Below the pieces are notes generated by a model. The model was not told the origin of the DNA. It saw nothing but the letters and a program-made list of their open reading frames with translations, and searched no databases. A program made the position numbers and the translations under genes. This document shows, piece after piece, positions 7,959 through 16,531 of a stretch of 64,000 nt of DNA; the stretch's first letter is position 1; each line of letters starts with the position of its first letter. The stretch covers positions 27,464-91,463 of the forward strand of contig JAPOWG010000019.1 of assembly GCA_026707745.1 (NCBI GenBank). Direction: 5' to 3'. Source of the stretch: Chloroflexota bacterium. Its GTDB lineage: Bacteria > Chloroflexota > Anaerolineae > Aggregatilineales > Phototrophicaceae.

Positions 7959-9632
7959 ATGAAAGGTAAAGTTTCGATCCTGATCGCGCTTATGATTTTC
8001 GCGATCGGTGTCCTTGGGGTTTCCGCACAGGACACGTTTTTTGGCAAGACGGCGCAGGAATTGTTCCCGATCCCTGAAGTCGCCGAAACGGAACTGGAGC
8101 AGACCCTCGCCTTTGAAGCTCTGCTCGGAGCCAACATTCCCGACGGTCACGCACTAGGCGAAGGCAAGACGATCACCTTCGGCGTCTTGGGTCAAGGCTC
8201 GCGCGGCGGCATCTCTGGCACGATATACTTCTGGCGCAATGCCTTTGAAGCAGCCACCGGCGCCACCCTGGAAATCGTCGAAATCCCCTATAACCAGCTG
8301 GGTACCACCATCCCGGCCGACTTCCTGACCGGGCAATACACTTATGATGTCTTCATTGGCGCCGCCTGGCAGTATGGCGACTGGATTAGCAACGGCTGGA
8401 TCCAGCCGATCGACCAATGGATTGGCGACGAGCGCTTCGCTCATTGGACGCCGGAAGACACGGCTCCTGCTTTCCGCGCCCTGCTGCAATGGGGCGGCGA
8501 AACTTACGGCAGCCAGATGGACGGCGATGCGCAGCTGCTCTACTATCGCCATGACATCCTCAGCGATCCCGAATGGCAAGCCGCCTACGAAGCTGAAGTT
8601 GGCTCGCCCATGCCCTATCCCATCGTCACCTGGCAGGATCTGCTGGCGATCACCAGCTTCTTCAATGGCAAGGACTGGAACGGCGATGGCGATCCCGATG
8701 ATGGCATCAGCCTCCACCTGGCGCCGGGCGGGCAGGGACACTTCCACTTCGCCACGCTGGCCGCTTCCTTCGCGGTGACGCCAGGCGATGGCGATAACCC
8801 GCGCGCCGTCAGCAAATACGACAATGTCTTCTGGTTCGATCCGGACGATATGACCCCGCTGATCAATGAGCCAGGCCACGTCATGGCGCTGGAATTCCTG
8901 CAAGAGCTGGCGGCGACCGGCCAGGAAGCGCAGTTCGGCTGGCAGCTGGGCGAAGCTTGGGATAACTTCCTCGGCGGCAACGCCATCGCCACCTTCAGCT
9001 GGGGCGATGTCGGCTCACTGTCGCAGAACACCGAGCGCTCCGCCATCCGCGGCAGCCTGGGCGCGGACGTCACGCCCTGTTCCAGCGAATGGTACGACCG
9101 CGAAATCGGCGAGGTGGTTGTGGATACCGAGAATCCCAACTGTGTCGGCAACACCACCGGCGGCTCCTGGCACCCGACCATGTCGGCTTTCACCGAAAAT
9201 CCCGAGCTGACCTACTTCTACATGGCGCTGATCGCCAACCCGTCCATCAATTTCTACAACGCCACCACCGGCTGGCAAGGCGTCGATCCCTGCTGCACCT
9301 ATCAGCTCTATGCGCCGCGCGGGACGGCTGTCTCCGAAGATTACACCGCCGTTGGCTTCGATGCTGCTGACATGGAACGCTATATCAACGCCTACGGCTC
9401 CAACGTTTATGACAAGCCGACTTCGGTGACCTACCTGCGCATTCCGGGCACGCTGGAATACATCCAGGAGACGCTCGACATTCGCTTGTCAGAAGCGATG
9501 ACCGGGCAGTCGTCGGCGCAGGAAGCGCTGGACAACACGGCCGAAGACTGGGAAGAAGTCACCGACGATCTCGATATCGACAGCCAGTTGGAGATCTACC
9601 AGCAGGCTATCGGTTACATGGGCGGGATGTAA
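7959..9632 (+). CDS. ABC transporter solute-binding protein (family 1, large)
   Basis: A 557-residue extracellular solute-binding protein with a signal peptide (residues 1-23, cleavage VSA|Q) and no lipobox cysteine. The mature chain has family 1 hallmarks such as TYDVFIGAAWQYGDW and YPIVTWQDLLAITSFF. It is about 130 residues longer than usual sugar-binding proteins. AGGAG lies 6 nt before the ATG. A TATACT box at 7869-7874 may be the -10 of its promoter. Two permeases follow, each separated by a hairpin repeat. A sugar, polyol or oligosaccharide is the likely ligand; the sequence does not decide which. Confidence 0.88.
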   Translation: MKGKVSILIALMIFAIGVLGVSAQDTFFGKTAQELFPIPEVAETELEQTLAFEALLGANIPDGHALGEGKTITFGVLGQGSRGGISGTIYFWRNAFEAATGATLEIVEIPYNQLGTTIPADFLTGQYTYDVFIGAAWQYGDWISNGWIQPIDQWIGDERFAHWTPEDTAPAFRALLQWGGETYGSQMDGDAQLLYYRHDILSDPEWQAAYEAEVGSPMPYPIVTWQDLLAITSFFNGKDWNGDGDPDDGISLHLAPGGQGHFHFATLAASFAVTPGDGDNPRAVSKYDNVFWFDPDDMTPLINEPGHVMALEFLQELAATGQEAQFGWQLGEAWDNFLGGNAIATFSWGDVGSLSQNTERSAIRGSLGADVTPCSSEWYDREIGEVVVDTENPNCVGNTTGGSWHPTMSAFTENPELTYFYMALIANPSINFYNATTGWQGVDPCCTYQLYAPRGTAVSEDYTAVGFDAADMERYINAYGSNVYDKPTSVTYLRIPGTLEYIQETLDIRLSEAMTGQSSAQEALDNTAEDWEEVTDDLDIDSQLEIYQQAIGYMGGM

Positions 9633-9656
9633 AGACCGTTCCGCTTCTCAACGATT

Positions 9657-9729
9657 GTAGGGGCGACCTATCAGGTCGCCCGCTTTCCACAACCTAGCTG
9701 TTTCGGGCGACCCACTGGGTCGCCCCTAC
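9657..9729. repeat. bipartite palindromic repeat, GTAGGGGCGACC family
   Basis: The element starts with GTAGGGGCGACC and ends with its exact reverse complement, enclosing two small hairpins (GGGCGACC/GGTCGCCC at 9661-9681 and at 9705-9725). It begins 24 nt after the stop of the solute-binding-protein gene. Related copies lie at 10710, 11748 and 13384. It resembles a REP/BIME-like or small MITE-like element and would fold strongly in RNA between the binding-protein and permease genes. Confidence 0.7.
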
Positions 9730-9763
9730 AAGTTAGCCGCGTAGGCGGGCGAAGGCGCAAATC

Positions 9764-10642
9764 ATGTCCAACAGCCGCGCGAAATACCTATTCTTAATGC
9801 CGGGCGTCTGCTGGATACTCGCGTTCACGCTCTTTCCATTGGTCTATTCCTTTGGCTTGAGCCTGACCAATTATCGCCTGGGCAAGAACCCCAAATATAT
9901 TGGCTTCGAAAATTACGCCGAGATCCTGGGCATCGGCGATGAGAAAGTTGACAAGAAGGCGGTGAGCACGGCGAGTTTCAGCGCCTTTCTTTTCCTGGGC
10001 AGCACAGCGGCGACCTTGATCTTCGGCACCTTTGTCGCTTGGGTCTTCAATCATAATTTGCCTTTTTTGCGACAAATGCGGGCGATCATCACCATGCCTT
10101 TGTTCGCTGCGCCTATTGCCCTCGGCTGGCTGGGCGTGGTGCTCTTCAACGAGCAATCGGGACCGATCAACAATGTTCTGGAAGGCATCGGCTTGGGGCG
10201 CGTGAACTGGTTCATCGAGCCCATGCCGGCGCGCCTCGCTGTGATGTTCACCGATGTCTGGCAGTGGACGCCCTTTGTCTTCATCGTCGTGCTGGCGGCC
10301 ATGCAATCGGTGCCGGACGATCTCTACGAATCCGCCCAACTGGACACTAAGTCGAACTGGGTGCTCTTCCGCTGGATCACCTTCCCCATGATCGCCCCCG
10401 CTCTGGGCACGGTCATGCTTTTGCGCATGGTCGAATCGCTCAAGATTATCGACATCCCCTACAGTTTGACCCGCGGCGGCCCGGGTTCGGTCACACAGAC
10501 TTATGTCTACTACGCCTACGAAAAAGGCTTGGTCGGCAGTTTCCAGCTGGGCGAGGCAGCCGCCTTGGCTTACCTGCTGGTGATCGTATCCATCGTTGTA
10601 TCATCCATATATTTCTATCGTGTGCGCGAACGCTTCGAATAA
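9764..10642 (+). CDS. sugar ABC transporter permease, MalF type
   Basis: A 292-residue permease of the MalF/UgpA family with six predicted membrane helices. The coupling loop near residue 188 is the variant ESAQLDTKSNWVLFRW in place of the usual EAA...DGA, and the protein ends normally. It follows the solute-binding-protein gene across a palindromic repeat and precedes the MalG-type partner. Family and role as the first membrane subunit of the second sugar importer are clear; the ligand is not. Confidence 0.9.
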   Translation: MSNSRAKYLFLMPGVCWILAFTLFPLVYSFGLSLTNYRLGKNPKYIGFENYAEILGIGDEKVDKKAVSTASFSAFLFLGSTAATLIFGTFVAWVFNHNLPFLRQMRAIITMPLFAAPIALGWLGVVLFNEQSGPINNVLEGIGLGRVNWFIEPMPARLAVMFTDVWQWTPFVFIVVLAAMQSVPDDLYESAQLDTKSNWVLFRWITFPMIAPALGTVMLLRMVESLKIIDIPYSLTRGGPGSVTQTYVYYAYEKGLVGSFQLGEAAALAYLLVIVSIVVSSIYFYRVRERFE

Positions 10643-10709
10643 GGAAGGATCAATAGAGTTGCTACAGGGGTGGACCCGTTGAGTCTCCAGCCGCAATACC
10701 TAGAGAATC

Positions 10710-10734
10710 GTAGGGGCGACTCTGTGAGTCGCCC
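10710..10734. repeat. half copy of GTAGGGGCGACC hairpin repeat
   Basis: GTAGGGGCGACTC and GAGTCGCCC form a 9-bp stem with a 3-nt loop (GGGCGACTC 10714-10722, GAGTCGCCC 10726-10734). It lies between the two permease genes of the second sugar importer. The sequence is the left half of the element at 9657. Confidence 0.65.
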
Positions 10735-10752
10735 ACCATCAGGACAAACGCT

Positions 10753-11634
10753 ATGACCGCTCAAACCAACTCTGTATCCTTGGCCGAGCCGCGCGGTTTC
10801 GTTTCCGGCACGTCCCTAGGCGACCGGCTGATCATCGCCCTGGCGATCATTTGCACCTTTATCGCATTTTCGCCCTTCGGCTACGCCGTTTTGACGTCCC
10901 TTAAATCGGAATGGAAAGACGGCTCCATCATCCCCTTTTTGCAATTCGAGCCGAATCTCTTGAACTGGCAGCAAGAGTTCGGATCGGGCGGCGCCGAGAC
11001 CGTCAAGGCATTGCGTAACAGCAGCCTGATCTCCCTGGGCGCGACAGCGGTGGCGACCACCCTCGGCACCCTGGCTGGTTACGGCCTGGCGCGCTTCAAG
11101 TACGGCATCGGCAACCGCAATCTGGTCTCCTGGTTTCTTTCGCAGCGTTTCCTGCCGCCTGTCGCGACCTTGATACCCTTCGTATTGATGTTCCGCGACT
11201 TGAAACTGCTTGATACCTTGCCGGGCATGGTCATCGTCAATGCCACATTTACCCTGCCTTTCGCGGTCTTGATCATGCGCGACTACTTCGCCGACCTGCC
11301 CTCCGAATTGCGCGAGGCGGCGCTGGTGGATGGCGCGAGCGAGTTCACGACCTTTTGGCGCATCGCCCTACCGCTGGCGCGGCCGGCCCTGGTGGCGTCG
11401 ACTTTGATCTGCTTCGCCTTTGCCTGGAACGAATTCCTCTTCGCCAGCGTGCTCGCCAACCGGAACTGGAAGCCCTATCCGATGCTGGTGGCCGGCTCGG
11501 ACACGGTGCGCGGCATTGACTTCGGCTTTGTGACGACGCGGATGCTGATCGCGGTCACGGTGCCTGTGATCTTGTCGCTGATGGTGCAGCGCTTCATCGT
11601 GCGCGGGCTGACATTTGGCGCTGTGAAGGGCTAG
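10753..11634 (+). CDS. sugar ABC transporter permease, MalG type
   Basis: A 293-residue MalG/UgpE-type permease with the EAA loop EAALVDGASEFTTFWR near residue 186 and six predicted membrane segments. It completes the second sugar importer (binding protein, MalF, MalG). As in the first importer no ATPase gene is linked. A hairpin followed by TCTTTTC lies about 40 nt after the stop and probably ends the operon. Confidence 0.9.
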   Translation: MTAQTNSVSLAEPRGFVSGTSLGDRLIIALAIICTFIAFSPFGYAVLTSLKSEWKDGSIIPFLQFEPNLLNWQQEFGSGGAETVKALRNSSLISLGATAVATTLGTLAGYGLARFKYGIGNRNLVSWFLSQRFLPPVATLIPFVLMFRDLKLLDTLPGMVIVNATFTLPFAVLIMRDYFADLPSELREAALVDGASEFTTFWRIALPLARPALVASTLICFAFAWNEFLFASVLANRNWKPYPMLVAGSDTVRGIDFGFVTTRMLIAVTVPVILSLMVQRFIVRGLTFGAVKG

Positions 11635-11675
11635 AATTCTCCGCAGAGGCGCAGAGGCACAGAGACTTTTTGAGG

Positions 11676-11699
11676 GCGAGCCTAAGGCTCGCTCTTTTC
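11676..11699 (+). terminator. probable rho-independent terminator
   Basis: GCGAGCC (11676-11682), loop TAA, GGCTCGC (11686-11692), then TCTTTTC. The stem is short but GC-rich and is followed by a T-rich run. It sits 42 nt after the last permease gene of the second sugar importer. Confidence 0.55.
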
Positions 11700-11747
11700 G
11701 ATTGAACCACCGAGGTTGTTGAGAGCGCGCCTCGAGACGAGGTTTAC

Positions 11748-11772
11748 GGGCGACCCGTCGGGTCGCCCCTAC
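11748..11772. repeat. half copy of GTAGGGGCGACC hairpin repeat
   Basis: GGGCGACCC (11748-11756), loop GTC, GGGTCGCCC (11760-11768), then CTAC, i.e. the right half of the element seen in full at 9657-9729. A neighbouring small hairpin CCTCG/CGAGG lies just before it. The rest of 11635-11931 holds only the terminator above and a GCAGAGGCGCAGAGGCACAG tract at 11643-11662. Confidence 0.65.
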
Positions 11773-11931
11773 CCTCTACTCTTGCTATGGAGTTGTATAA
11801 TTTTGCTGGTCAAACTCCCATGTGGCTGCCTTAAAAAAGCTCTGTGATCTTCGTGTCTTGGTAGTGAAAACAGAAGCAGAGCGACCTGCTGGATCACCCC
11901 ATATCGCTTAAATTGCCGTTTGATGCGGCGT

Positions 11932-13188
11932 CTAAACCAGCGCGCCGGCGGCGAAGGCCAGGGATGCGGCTTGTTCGCTGACAGTGACGGTCTTGCGCCC
12001 GTTGAGCTCGGCGGCGATGTTGGCGCTGACCCAGAGATTTTCCAGCGCCAGCGTGTTCTTGATGCGCATGACGCGGGCGTCGCGGATCTGCGAGGGATCG
12101 CTGCGGAAGGCGTCAAAGAGCGCCGCTTTGATCGTCTCTTCGTCGCTTTCGAAGACAAGCGGCATGCGGCAGCGCAGCAGGAAACCGCTGGTGAACATAT
12201 TTTTGATGGTGACAGGAAAGTCGATTTTGTCAAAGAGCTTGCGCGACATGAAATCGGCCAGCCCATAGGTGGTGGCGTTGCCGTGGGATTCCGGCGTCAG
12301 GTCGAGGATGGCGATGCGCTTGATGCGCGGCGATTCGGGCTCGGGCTCGCCCTCGACCATCCAGCGGCCGATGATATTGGTATCCATGCCGGCGCCGCTG
12401 ATGTTCTTGCCCATCTCGTCGATGATGAGCACATCAATATCCTCCACTGGCAGGCTCGGCATCAACTCGCGCGAGCGCCGCAGCAGGCGCTGGTCGCCTT
12501 CTACGACTGTGTCAGCAGTGAAGCCTTCGAGCTGCGCGACCCTATGATACCCGTCCTCGACCACGCCGAAGCCGGCGACGAAGTTGCTATGGGCGATCAA
12601 GTGCTTGGCGACAATGGGCATGTAATCGCGCAAGCCTACCGTGCCCTGCTGATGAATGGTGCGGGCGCCGGTTTCCTTGCCCAGTCCGATAGCCAGCATT
12701 TTCAGTAAGCCGCTCTCGTGCGGACCGCGGAAATCGGTATGCACCTTGGTTCGGTTGGTGATGATTAGACCGTCGGCTTCTGCCGCATTCTTGTCCAGGA
12801 AAGCCGGCATGCCGACGCTTGTGATGCCCGTATTGACAACTTCCATCGTGGCGTGAATGGGGCAGCCCACGGTCGCTTCGTTGATGCCCAAGCCATCGAG
12901 CACTTCGATTTGTCCAGCCGGGGTGCCGCCGCCGTGGCTGCCCATCGCCGGCACGATGAAGGGTTGACCGCCCGAGTCTTTGACCAGCGCGACCAATTTG
13001 CGGGCGATGACGTCAATGCTGGCGATGCCGCGGCTGCCGAATCCGAGCGCGATGCGCTTGCCTCGGACCGCCTCGGCCAGCCCCAGCCGCCCCCATTCGG
13101 CGTCCAGCGTACAGTCGATATCCAGATGGTCGCCCTTGGGCAACTCTTGCTTGACGGGGTAGAGGGTCGGGATAGTCACGTTTTCCAT
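11932..13188 (-). CDS. lactate racemase (LarA)-like DUF2088 domain protein
   Basis: A 418-residue protein resembling the DUF2088/LarA N-terminal domain family over its full length, near the usual size. Supporting stretches are a glycine-rich early segment (IALGFGSRGIASIDV), VPAMGSHGGGTPAGQI near residue 80-95, and a His/Lys-containing stretch (KVHTDFRGPHESGLLKM) where LarA anchors its nickel-pincer cofactor. LarA proper isomerises lactate with a Ni-pincer nucleotide made by LarB, LarC and LarE; none of these is in the window. Related proteins may racemise or epimerise other 2-hydroxyacids. The gene stands alone on the minus strand, convergent with the sugar importer. Confidence 0.7.
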   Translation of the reverse strand: MENVTIPTLYPVKQELPKGDHLDIDCTLDAEWGRLGLAEAVRGKRIALGFGSRGIASIDVIARKLVALVKDSGGQPFIVPAMGSHGGGTPAGQIEVLDGLGINEATVGCPIHATMEVVNTGITSVGMPAFLDKNAAEADGLIITNRTKVHTDFRGPHESGLLKMLAIGLGKETGARTIHQQGTVGLRDYMPIVAKHLIAHSNFVAGFGVVEDGYHRVAQLEGFTADTVVEGDQRLLRRSRELMPSLPVEDIDVLIIDEMGKNISGAGMDTNIIGRWMVEGEPEPESPRIKRIAILDLTPESHGNATTYGLADFMSRKLFDKIDFPVTIKNMFTSGFLLRCRMPLVFESDEETIKAALFDAFRSDPSQIRDARVMRIKNTLALENLWVSANIAAELNGRKTVTVSEQAASLAFAAGALV

Positions 13189-13564
13189 TGTCTAGCTCAT
13201 TTCACTTGGATTGTCGTTCTTCCAGTATTGTAGCGATTTGGACGGTGTTAGGCAAAGGGCGGATGCTTTTGGGCGTGGCGCAAATTGAGGGCAGGTGCGC
13301 GAAGCGGTCATTGCACAGTTTTCTCACCACAGAGAACACAGAAGCAATTCCAAGAAAAAAATGCAACAAATTGCATGGTGAATGTAGGGGCGAGCCTTGG
13401 CTCGCCCACCGCTTCGGCTAGGTTTTGCGGGCGACCCGGCGGGTCGCGTAGACACTGACCGTCGGTCGCCCCTACCGCCGACTATAATTTTGGAATTGCA
13501 TGACTTACTTGGTACTACTGAGGGCACAGAGGATTTTTTTGGAAAACTGCGCCGAACCTATATG
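13189..13564. other. repeat-rich intergenic region without a gene
   Basis: These 376 bases hold no credible coding region. They contain the composite palindromic repeat at 13384-13475 and, on either side, degenerate CACAGAGAACACAGAAG-like and GGGCACAGAGGA tracts that recur at 11643 and 41288. The region separates the LarA-like gene and the DNA methyltransferase gene, both on the minus strand. Confidence 0.55.
13384..13475. repeat. composite palindromic repeat with inserted 13-bp-type unit
   Basis: The element starts GTAGGGGCGAGCC and ends GGTCGCCCCTAC like the copy at 9657. Its right arm is extended by GCGTAGACACTGACCG (13446-13461), which is the reverse complement of the unit found in tandem at 51810-51871. 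This copy therefore links the two repeat families seen in the window. Confidence 0.65.
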
Positions 13565-14398
13565 TCACCCCGACGATACGAAGCCGCCCTCAACCGCCAC
13601 GGAAAAGCCAGATGCTTCGATGCGCTGGCGGGCAATTGCGATGTATTCCGGCGATATGTCGATCCCGATGAATTCCCGGCCCTGCAAGAGCGCCATTTTG
13701 CCGGTCGTCCCGGAACCGCACATGGGGTCAAGCACCAGATCGCCCGGGTCACTCCAGGAAAGTATATGATCAAGCGCCAGTTTTTCGGGGAAGACCGCCG
13801 GATGCTGGAAGGCGATCTTGTCATTGGTGGTACCGCCCAATCCGACGGCGTAGGACCAAATATTGGTACGGGTCTTTTCCTTCTTTAGCTCGCCGAGCTT
13901 TTTCTTGTTAATACCATCAGGCAACTTGTTATGCGTGAGCATCTCGTAGCCGTGGCGCTGGGTCGGCGCTTTGAGCGGATTGAAGGTGTCGGGCTTGCCC
14001 TTGGAAAGCACGAACATCATTTCGTAGGCGTTGGTATAGGCGTTGCTGCGCGTGAAGGGTGTGTTTTTCTTCTGATAGATCATGACATCGTGCGCGGAGA
14101 ATCCGATTTCCTGGAAATATATGGCTTGGCGAAATGATGTCAGGCTTCGCCCGCCGTTAATACGATCACCGACCACCCAAACGACCACGCCGCCTTTAGC
14201 CGTAACCCGATAAAGCTCTTGAGCAATTTCTTCAAAGGGGAATTCATATCCCTTATAGTCTCGAAGACTATCATAAGGAGGAGAGGTTACTGTAAGTTGG
14301 ATTGAATCACCCTTCCAGCTTCTCATCACGTCCACACAATTGCCGACGATGAGCCTGGTGGCACGGTCGCTTTGGGCTCCATTTTGTCTCATGTTCAT
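13565..14398 (-). CDS. site-specific DNA methyltransferase, beta class (probably N4-cytosine)
   Basis: A 277-residue amino-methyltransferase with motif IV TSPPYD at residues 38-43 preceding motif I DPMCGSGTTGK near 224, the order of the beta class. TSPPY rather than DPPY favours N4-methylcytosine as product. The end (GIDISPEYIAIARQRI) is the usual SAM-binding continuation. No restriction endonuclease is adjacent, so it looks solitary and may be epigenetic or a relic of a restriction system. The start could be 14398 or 14392; neither has a strong ribosome-binding site. Confidence 0.85.
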   Translation of the reverse strand: MNMRQNGAQSDRATRLIVGNCVDVMRSWKGDSIQLTVTSPPYDSLRDYKGYEFPFEEIAQELYRVTAKGGVVVWVVGDRINGGRSLTSFRQAIYFQEIGFSAHDVMIYQKKNTPFTRSNAYTNAYEMMFVLSKGKPDTFNPLKAPTQRHGYEMLTHNKLPDGINKKKLGELKKEKTRTNIWSYAVGLGGTTNDKIAFQHPAVFPEKLALDHILSWSDPGDLVLDPMCGSGTTGKMALLQGREFIGIDISPEYIAIARQRIEASGFSVAVEGGFVSSG

Positions 14399-14474
14399 GC
14401 TTCGCGTCGCTTTCCGCTATGTCCTGCATCATCGTTTATAGCAAATACTTCCGGCTCTGTCATGCGCGACACGC

Positions 14475-14750
14475 TTATATCGGGCGCCCCCGCTTTTTCT
14501 TGCGTCGTCGCAGAAATCTAAACAGCGCATAAATCACGATCAGATTAACCCCTTGCGCCAAAGTAATGCCGCCGATCAGCCCGTACAAACCGGACTGACA
14601 AGCTCTGTCTTCGGCGCAGGATTGACCCAAGGCTTGGGCGACGAGCAGCGCCAGCGCAACTCCCATCAAGATGCCACAAATGCTGAGAGCAAGTATAGCG
14701 ATGGTTCGAATCATGATCGCTCTCATTTCATGGCGAGTTTGTTTATCCAT
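14475..14750 (-). CDS. small two-helix membrane protein
   Basis: A 91-residue protein with two hydrophobic segments (about residues 12-38 and 53-77) separated by a short loop with two cysteines (SCAEDRACQSG), ending in a very basic tail (RFLRRRKKKRGRP). AGGAG lies 6 nt before the ATG at 14750. The basic tail should be cytoplasmic and the Cys-containing loop outside, where it could form a disulphide. No family is recognised. It is 76 nt upstream of the methyltransferase gene on the same strand. Confidence 0.55.
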   Translation of the reverse strand: MDKQTRHEMRAIMIRTIAILALSICGILMGVALALLVAQALGQSCAEDRACQSGLYGLIGGITLAQGVNLIVIYALFRFLRRRKKKRGRPI

Positions 14751-14923
14751 CAAGGTCTCCTGGCGCAGAATCGATTGTACTCGGGACGAACTCCGAGACG
14801 ATCAAGTATAGAACAAAAGTTCGCAAGTGTCAAGTGCCACCCCTTCGGGGGGAGGGAGCCTCGTTGTCCACAACATGTCGCCGTGCTACAATCCCGCCCA
14901 ATTGCCGATGGCTGGGAGGAACA

Positions 14924-15814
14924 ATGGTCAAGAAAGTGATTCTGCTTGACGGTGGCATGGGCCAAGAGATTGTCAATCGCGGCGGCAAAGGCGGATACGG
15001 CGAGTGGGCCGCCGCCGCGCTGCACGAAGATCCCGACTTAGTGCGCCAAATCCACGCCGACTATATTGGGGCCGGCGCTGATGTCATCACCACCAATACT
15101 TATGGCACGACGCGGGCGCGGCTGCGACATGTCGGAATCGAAGATCGGCTGCGTGAATTGGTGAGCGCCGCCGGTCAGTTGGCGTCCGAAGCGCGCGACC
15201 ATGCTGCCAGGCGCGATGTGCGCATCGCGACAAGTTTGCCGCCGCTGGAAGCGAGTTACGCCAGCGAATTCACACTCAGTTTCGCGCAGACCGCCGGGGA
15301 GTTCGCCGAACTCATGGACCTGCTCGATCCCTATGTCGACATCTTCCTGGGCGAGACTTTGTCCACGACCTTTGAAGCGAAGGCATTTCTGGGAGCGGCT
15401 GCTGGCCGCGGCAAGCCTGTCTGGCTCGGGCTGACCCTGCAGGATCACGGCTCGACCCATCTGCGAGGCGGCGCGCAACTGTCCGACGCGATCGCCAGCA
15501 TCAGCGAACAATCGCCCGACGCGCTGCTGATCAACTGCTGCACGCCGGACAGCATCACCAGCGCTTTGCCGGACCTGCGGGCCAGCGGCATGCCCTTCGG
15601 CGCTTACGCCAACGGCTTCGTGGAGATTCCAGAAAGTTGGGACGAAGCAGGCGGAGTCGCGCAGTTATCGACTCGCCGGGACTTAACGCCGGAGGTCTAT
15701 TCAGCGGATGTCGCGCGCTGGATCGGGGGCGGCGCGTCGATCGTCGGCGGCTGCTGCGAGGTGGGTCCGGCGCATATCGCGCGTTTGCGTCAGCTGATTG
15801 ATGAAATTAACTAG
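14924..15814 (+). CDS. homocysteine S-methyltransferase family protein
   Basis: A 296-residue Pfam S-methyl_trans-type barrel protein. It opens with LLDGGMGQEIVNRG, includes ADVITTNTYGTTRARL, and has the zinc-binding cysteines INCCTPD (near 203) and GGCCEVGP (near 276). Such enzymes move a methyl group from a betaine or S-methylmethionine-like donor to homocysteine or another thiol. The ATG at 14924 was chosen over an upstream frame because GGGAGGA precedes it by 3-9 nt. The SDR gene follows after 12 nt and is probably co-transcribed. The methyl donor is unknown. Confidence 0.85.
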   Translation: MVKKVILLDGGMGQEIVNRGGKGGYGEWAAAALHEDPDLVRQIHADYIGAGADVITTNTYGTTRARLRHVGIEDRLRELVSAAGQLASEARDHAARRDVRIATSLPPLEASYASEFTLSFAQTAGEFAELMDLLDPYVDIFLGETLSTTFEAKAFLGAAAGRGKPVWLGLTLQDHGSTHLRGGAQLSDAIASISEQSPDALLINCCTPDSITSALPDLRASGMPFGAYANGFVEIPESWDEAGGVAQLSTRRDLTPEVYSADVARWIGGGASIVGGCCEVGPAHIARLRQLIDEIN

Positions 15815-15826
15815 GAGCGAGATGCC

Positions 15827-16528
15827 ATGACGCAAAAGACCGCCGTTATCACCGGGGCCGGGGGTGGCATGGGGCGGGCGATAGCGCTGAAATTCGCCCA
15901 AACCGGCATCCGTCCGATCCTTGTTGGCAGAACGGAAGCCAAGCTGCGCTCCGTCGCCGAAGACGTGGCGGCGCAGGGAATTACCGCCGGCGTTCATATC
16001 CTGGATGTCACCGACGACGAGGCCATAGCTGCTTTCGGCGCTGAACTAGCCGATGCCACAGTGGACGTGCTGGTCAACTGCGCCGGCGATTGGCTGATCG
16101 CATATCTGCAAGATACCAGCAATGAACAGCTCGACCAAATCTTGCGGACCAACTTGCGCGCGCCCTACATTCTGTCGCGCGTGCTCTTGTCCAATTTGCG
16201 GCGCAGCGACAATGCCAGCATCATCAATATCGGCTCGCTTGTGACGTCAATGTCGGTACCGACGGTGAGCGCCTACACCGCGGCCAAGGTCGGGCTGAAA
16301 GGCTTGACGGGTTCACTGGCTGCCGAGTTGCGGCCGGAGATGATCCGCGCCGTGATGATCTCGCCCGGACCGGCGGATACGCCCATGCGCGACGCCGCCT
16401 CGCCGGGCATCGACAAGTCGATGCTGGTCAGGACCGATACCATCGCCGAGATGGTTCACGCGGTGGTTTCATTGCCGCGGGGCATCACAACCAGTGACTT
16501 TGTCCTGTACTCGATGCTCTGGGAATAA
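15827..16528 (+). CDS. short-chain dehydrogenase/reductase
   Basis: A 233-residue classical SDR with the nucleotide-binding TGAGGGMG at residues 9-16, NCAG near 84, a catalytic Ser in NIGSLV and the YTAAK active-site pair near 150. AGGAG overlaps the stop codon of the preceding methyltransferase gene, so translation is coupled. It should oxidise or reduce an alcohol/carbonyl with NAD(P). The second half PGPADTPM is also typical. The specific substrate cannot be told. Confidence 0.88.
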   Translation: MTQKTAVITGAGGGMGRAIALKFAQTGIRPILVGRTEAKLRSVAEDVAAQGITAGVHILDVTDDEAIAAFGAELADATVDVLVNCAGDWLIAYLQDTSNEQLDQILRTNLRAPYILSRVLLSNLRRSDNASIINIGSLVTSMSVPTVSAYTAAKVGLKGLTGSLAAELRPEMIRAVMISPGPADTPMRDAASPGIDKSMLVRTDTIAEMVHAVVSLPRGITTSDFVLYSMLWE

Positions 16529-16531
16529 ACA

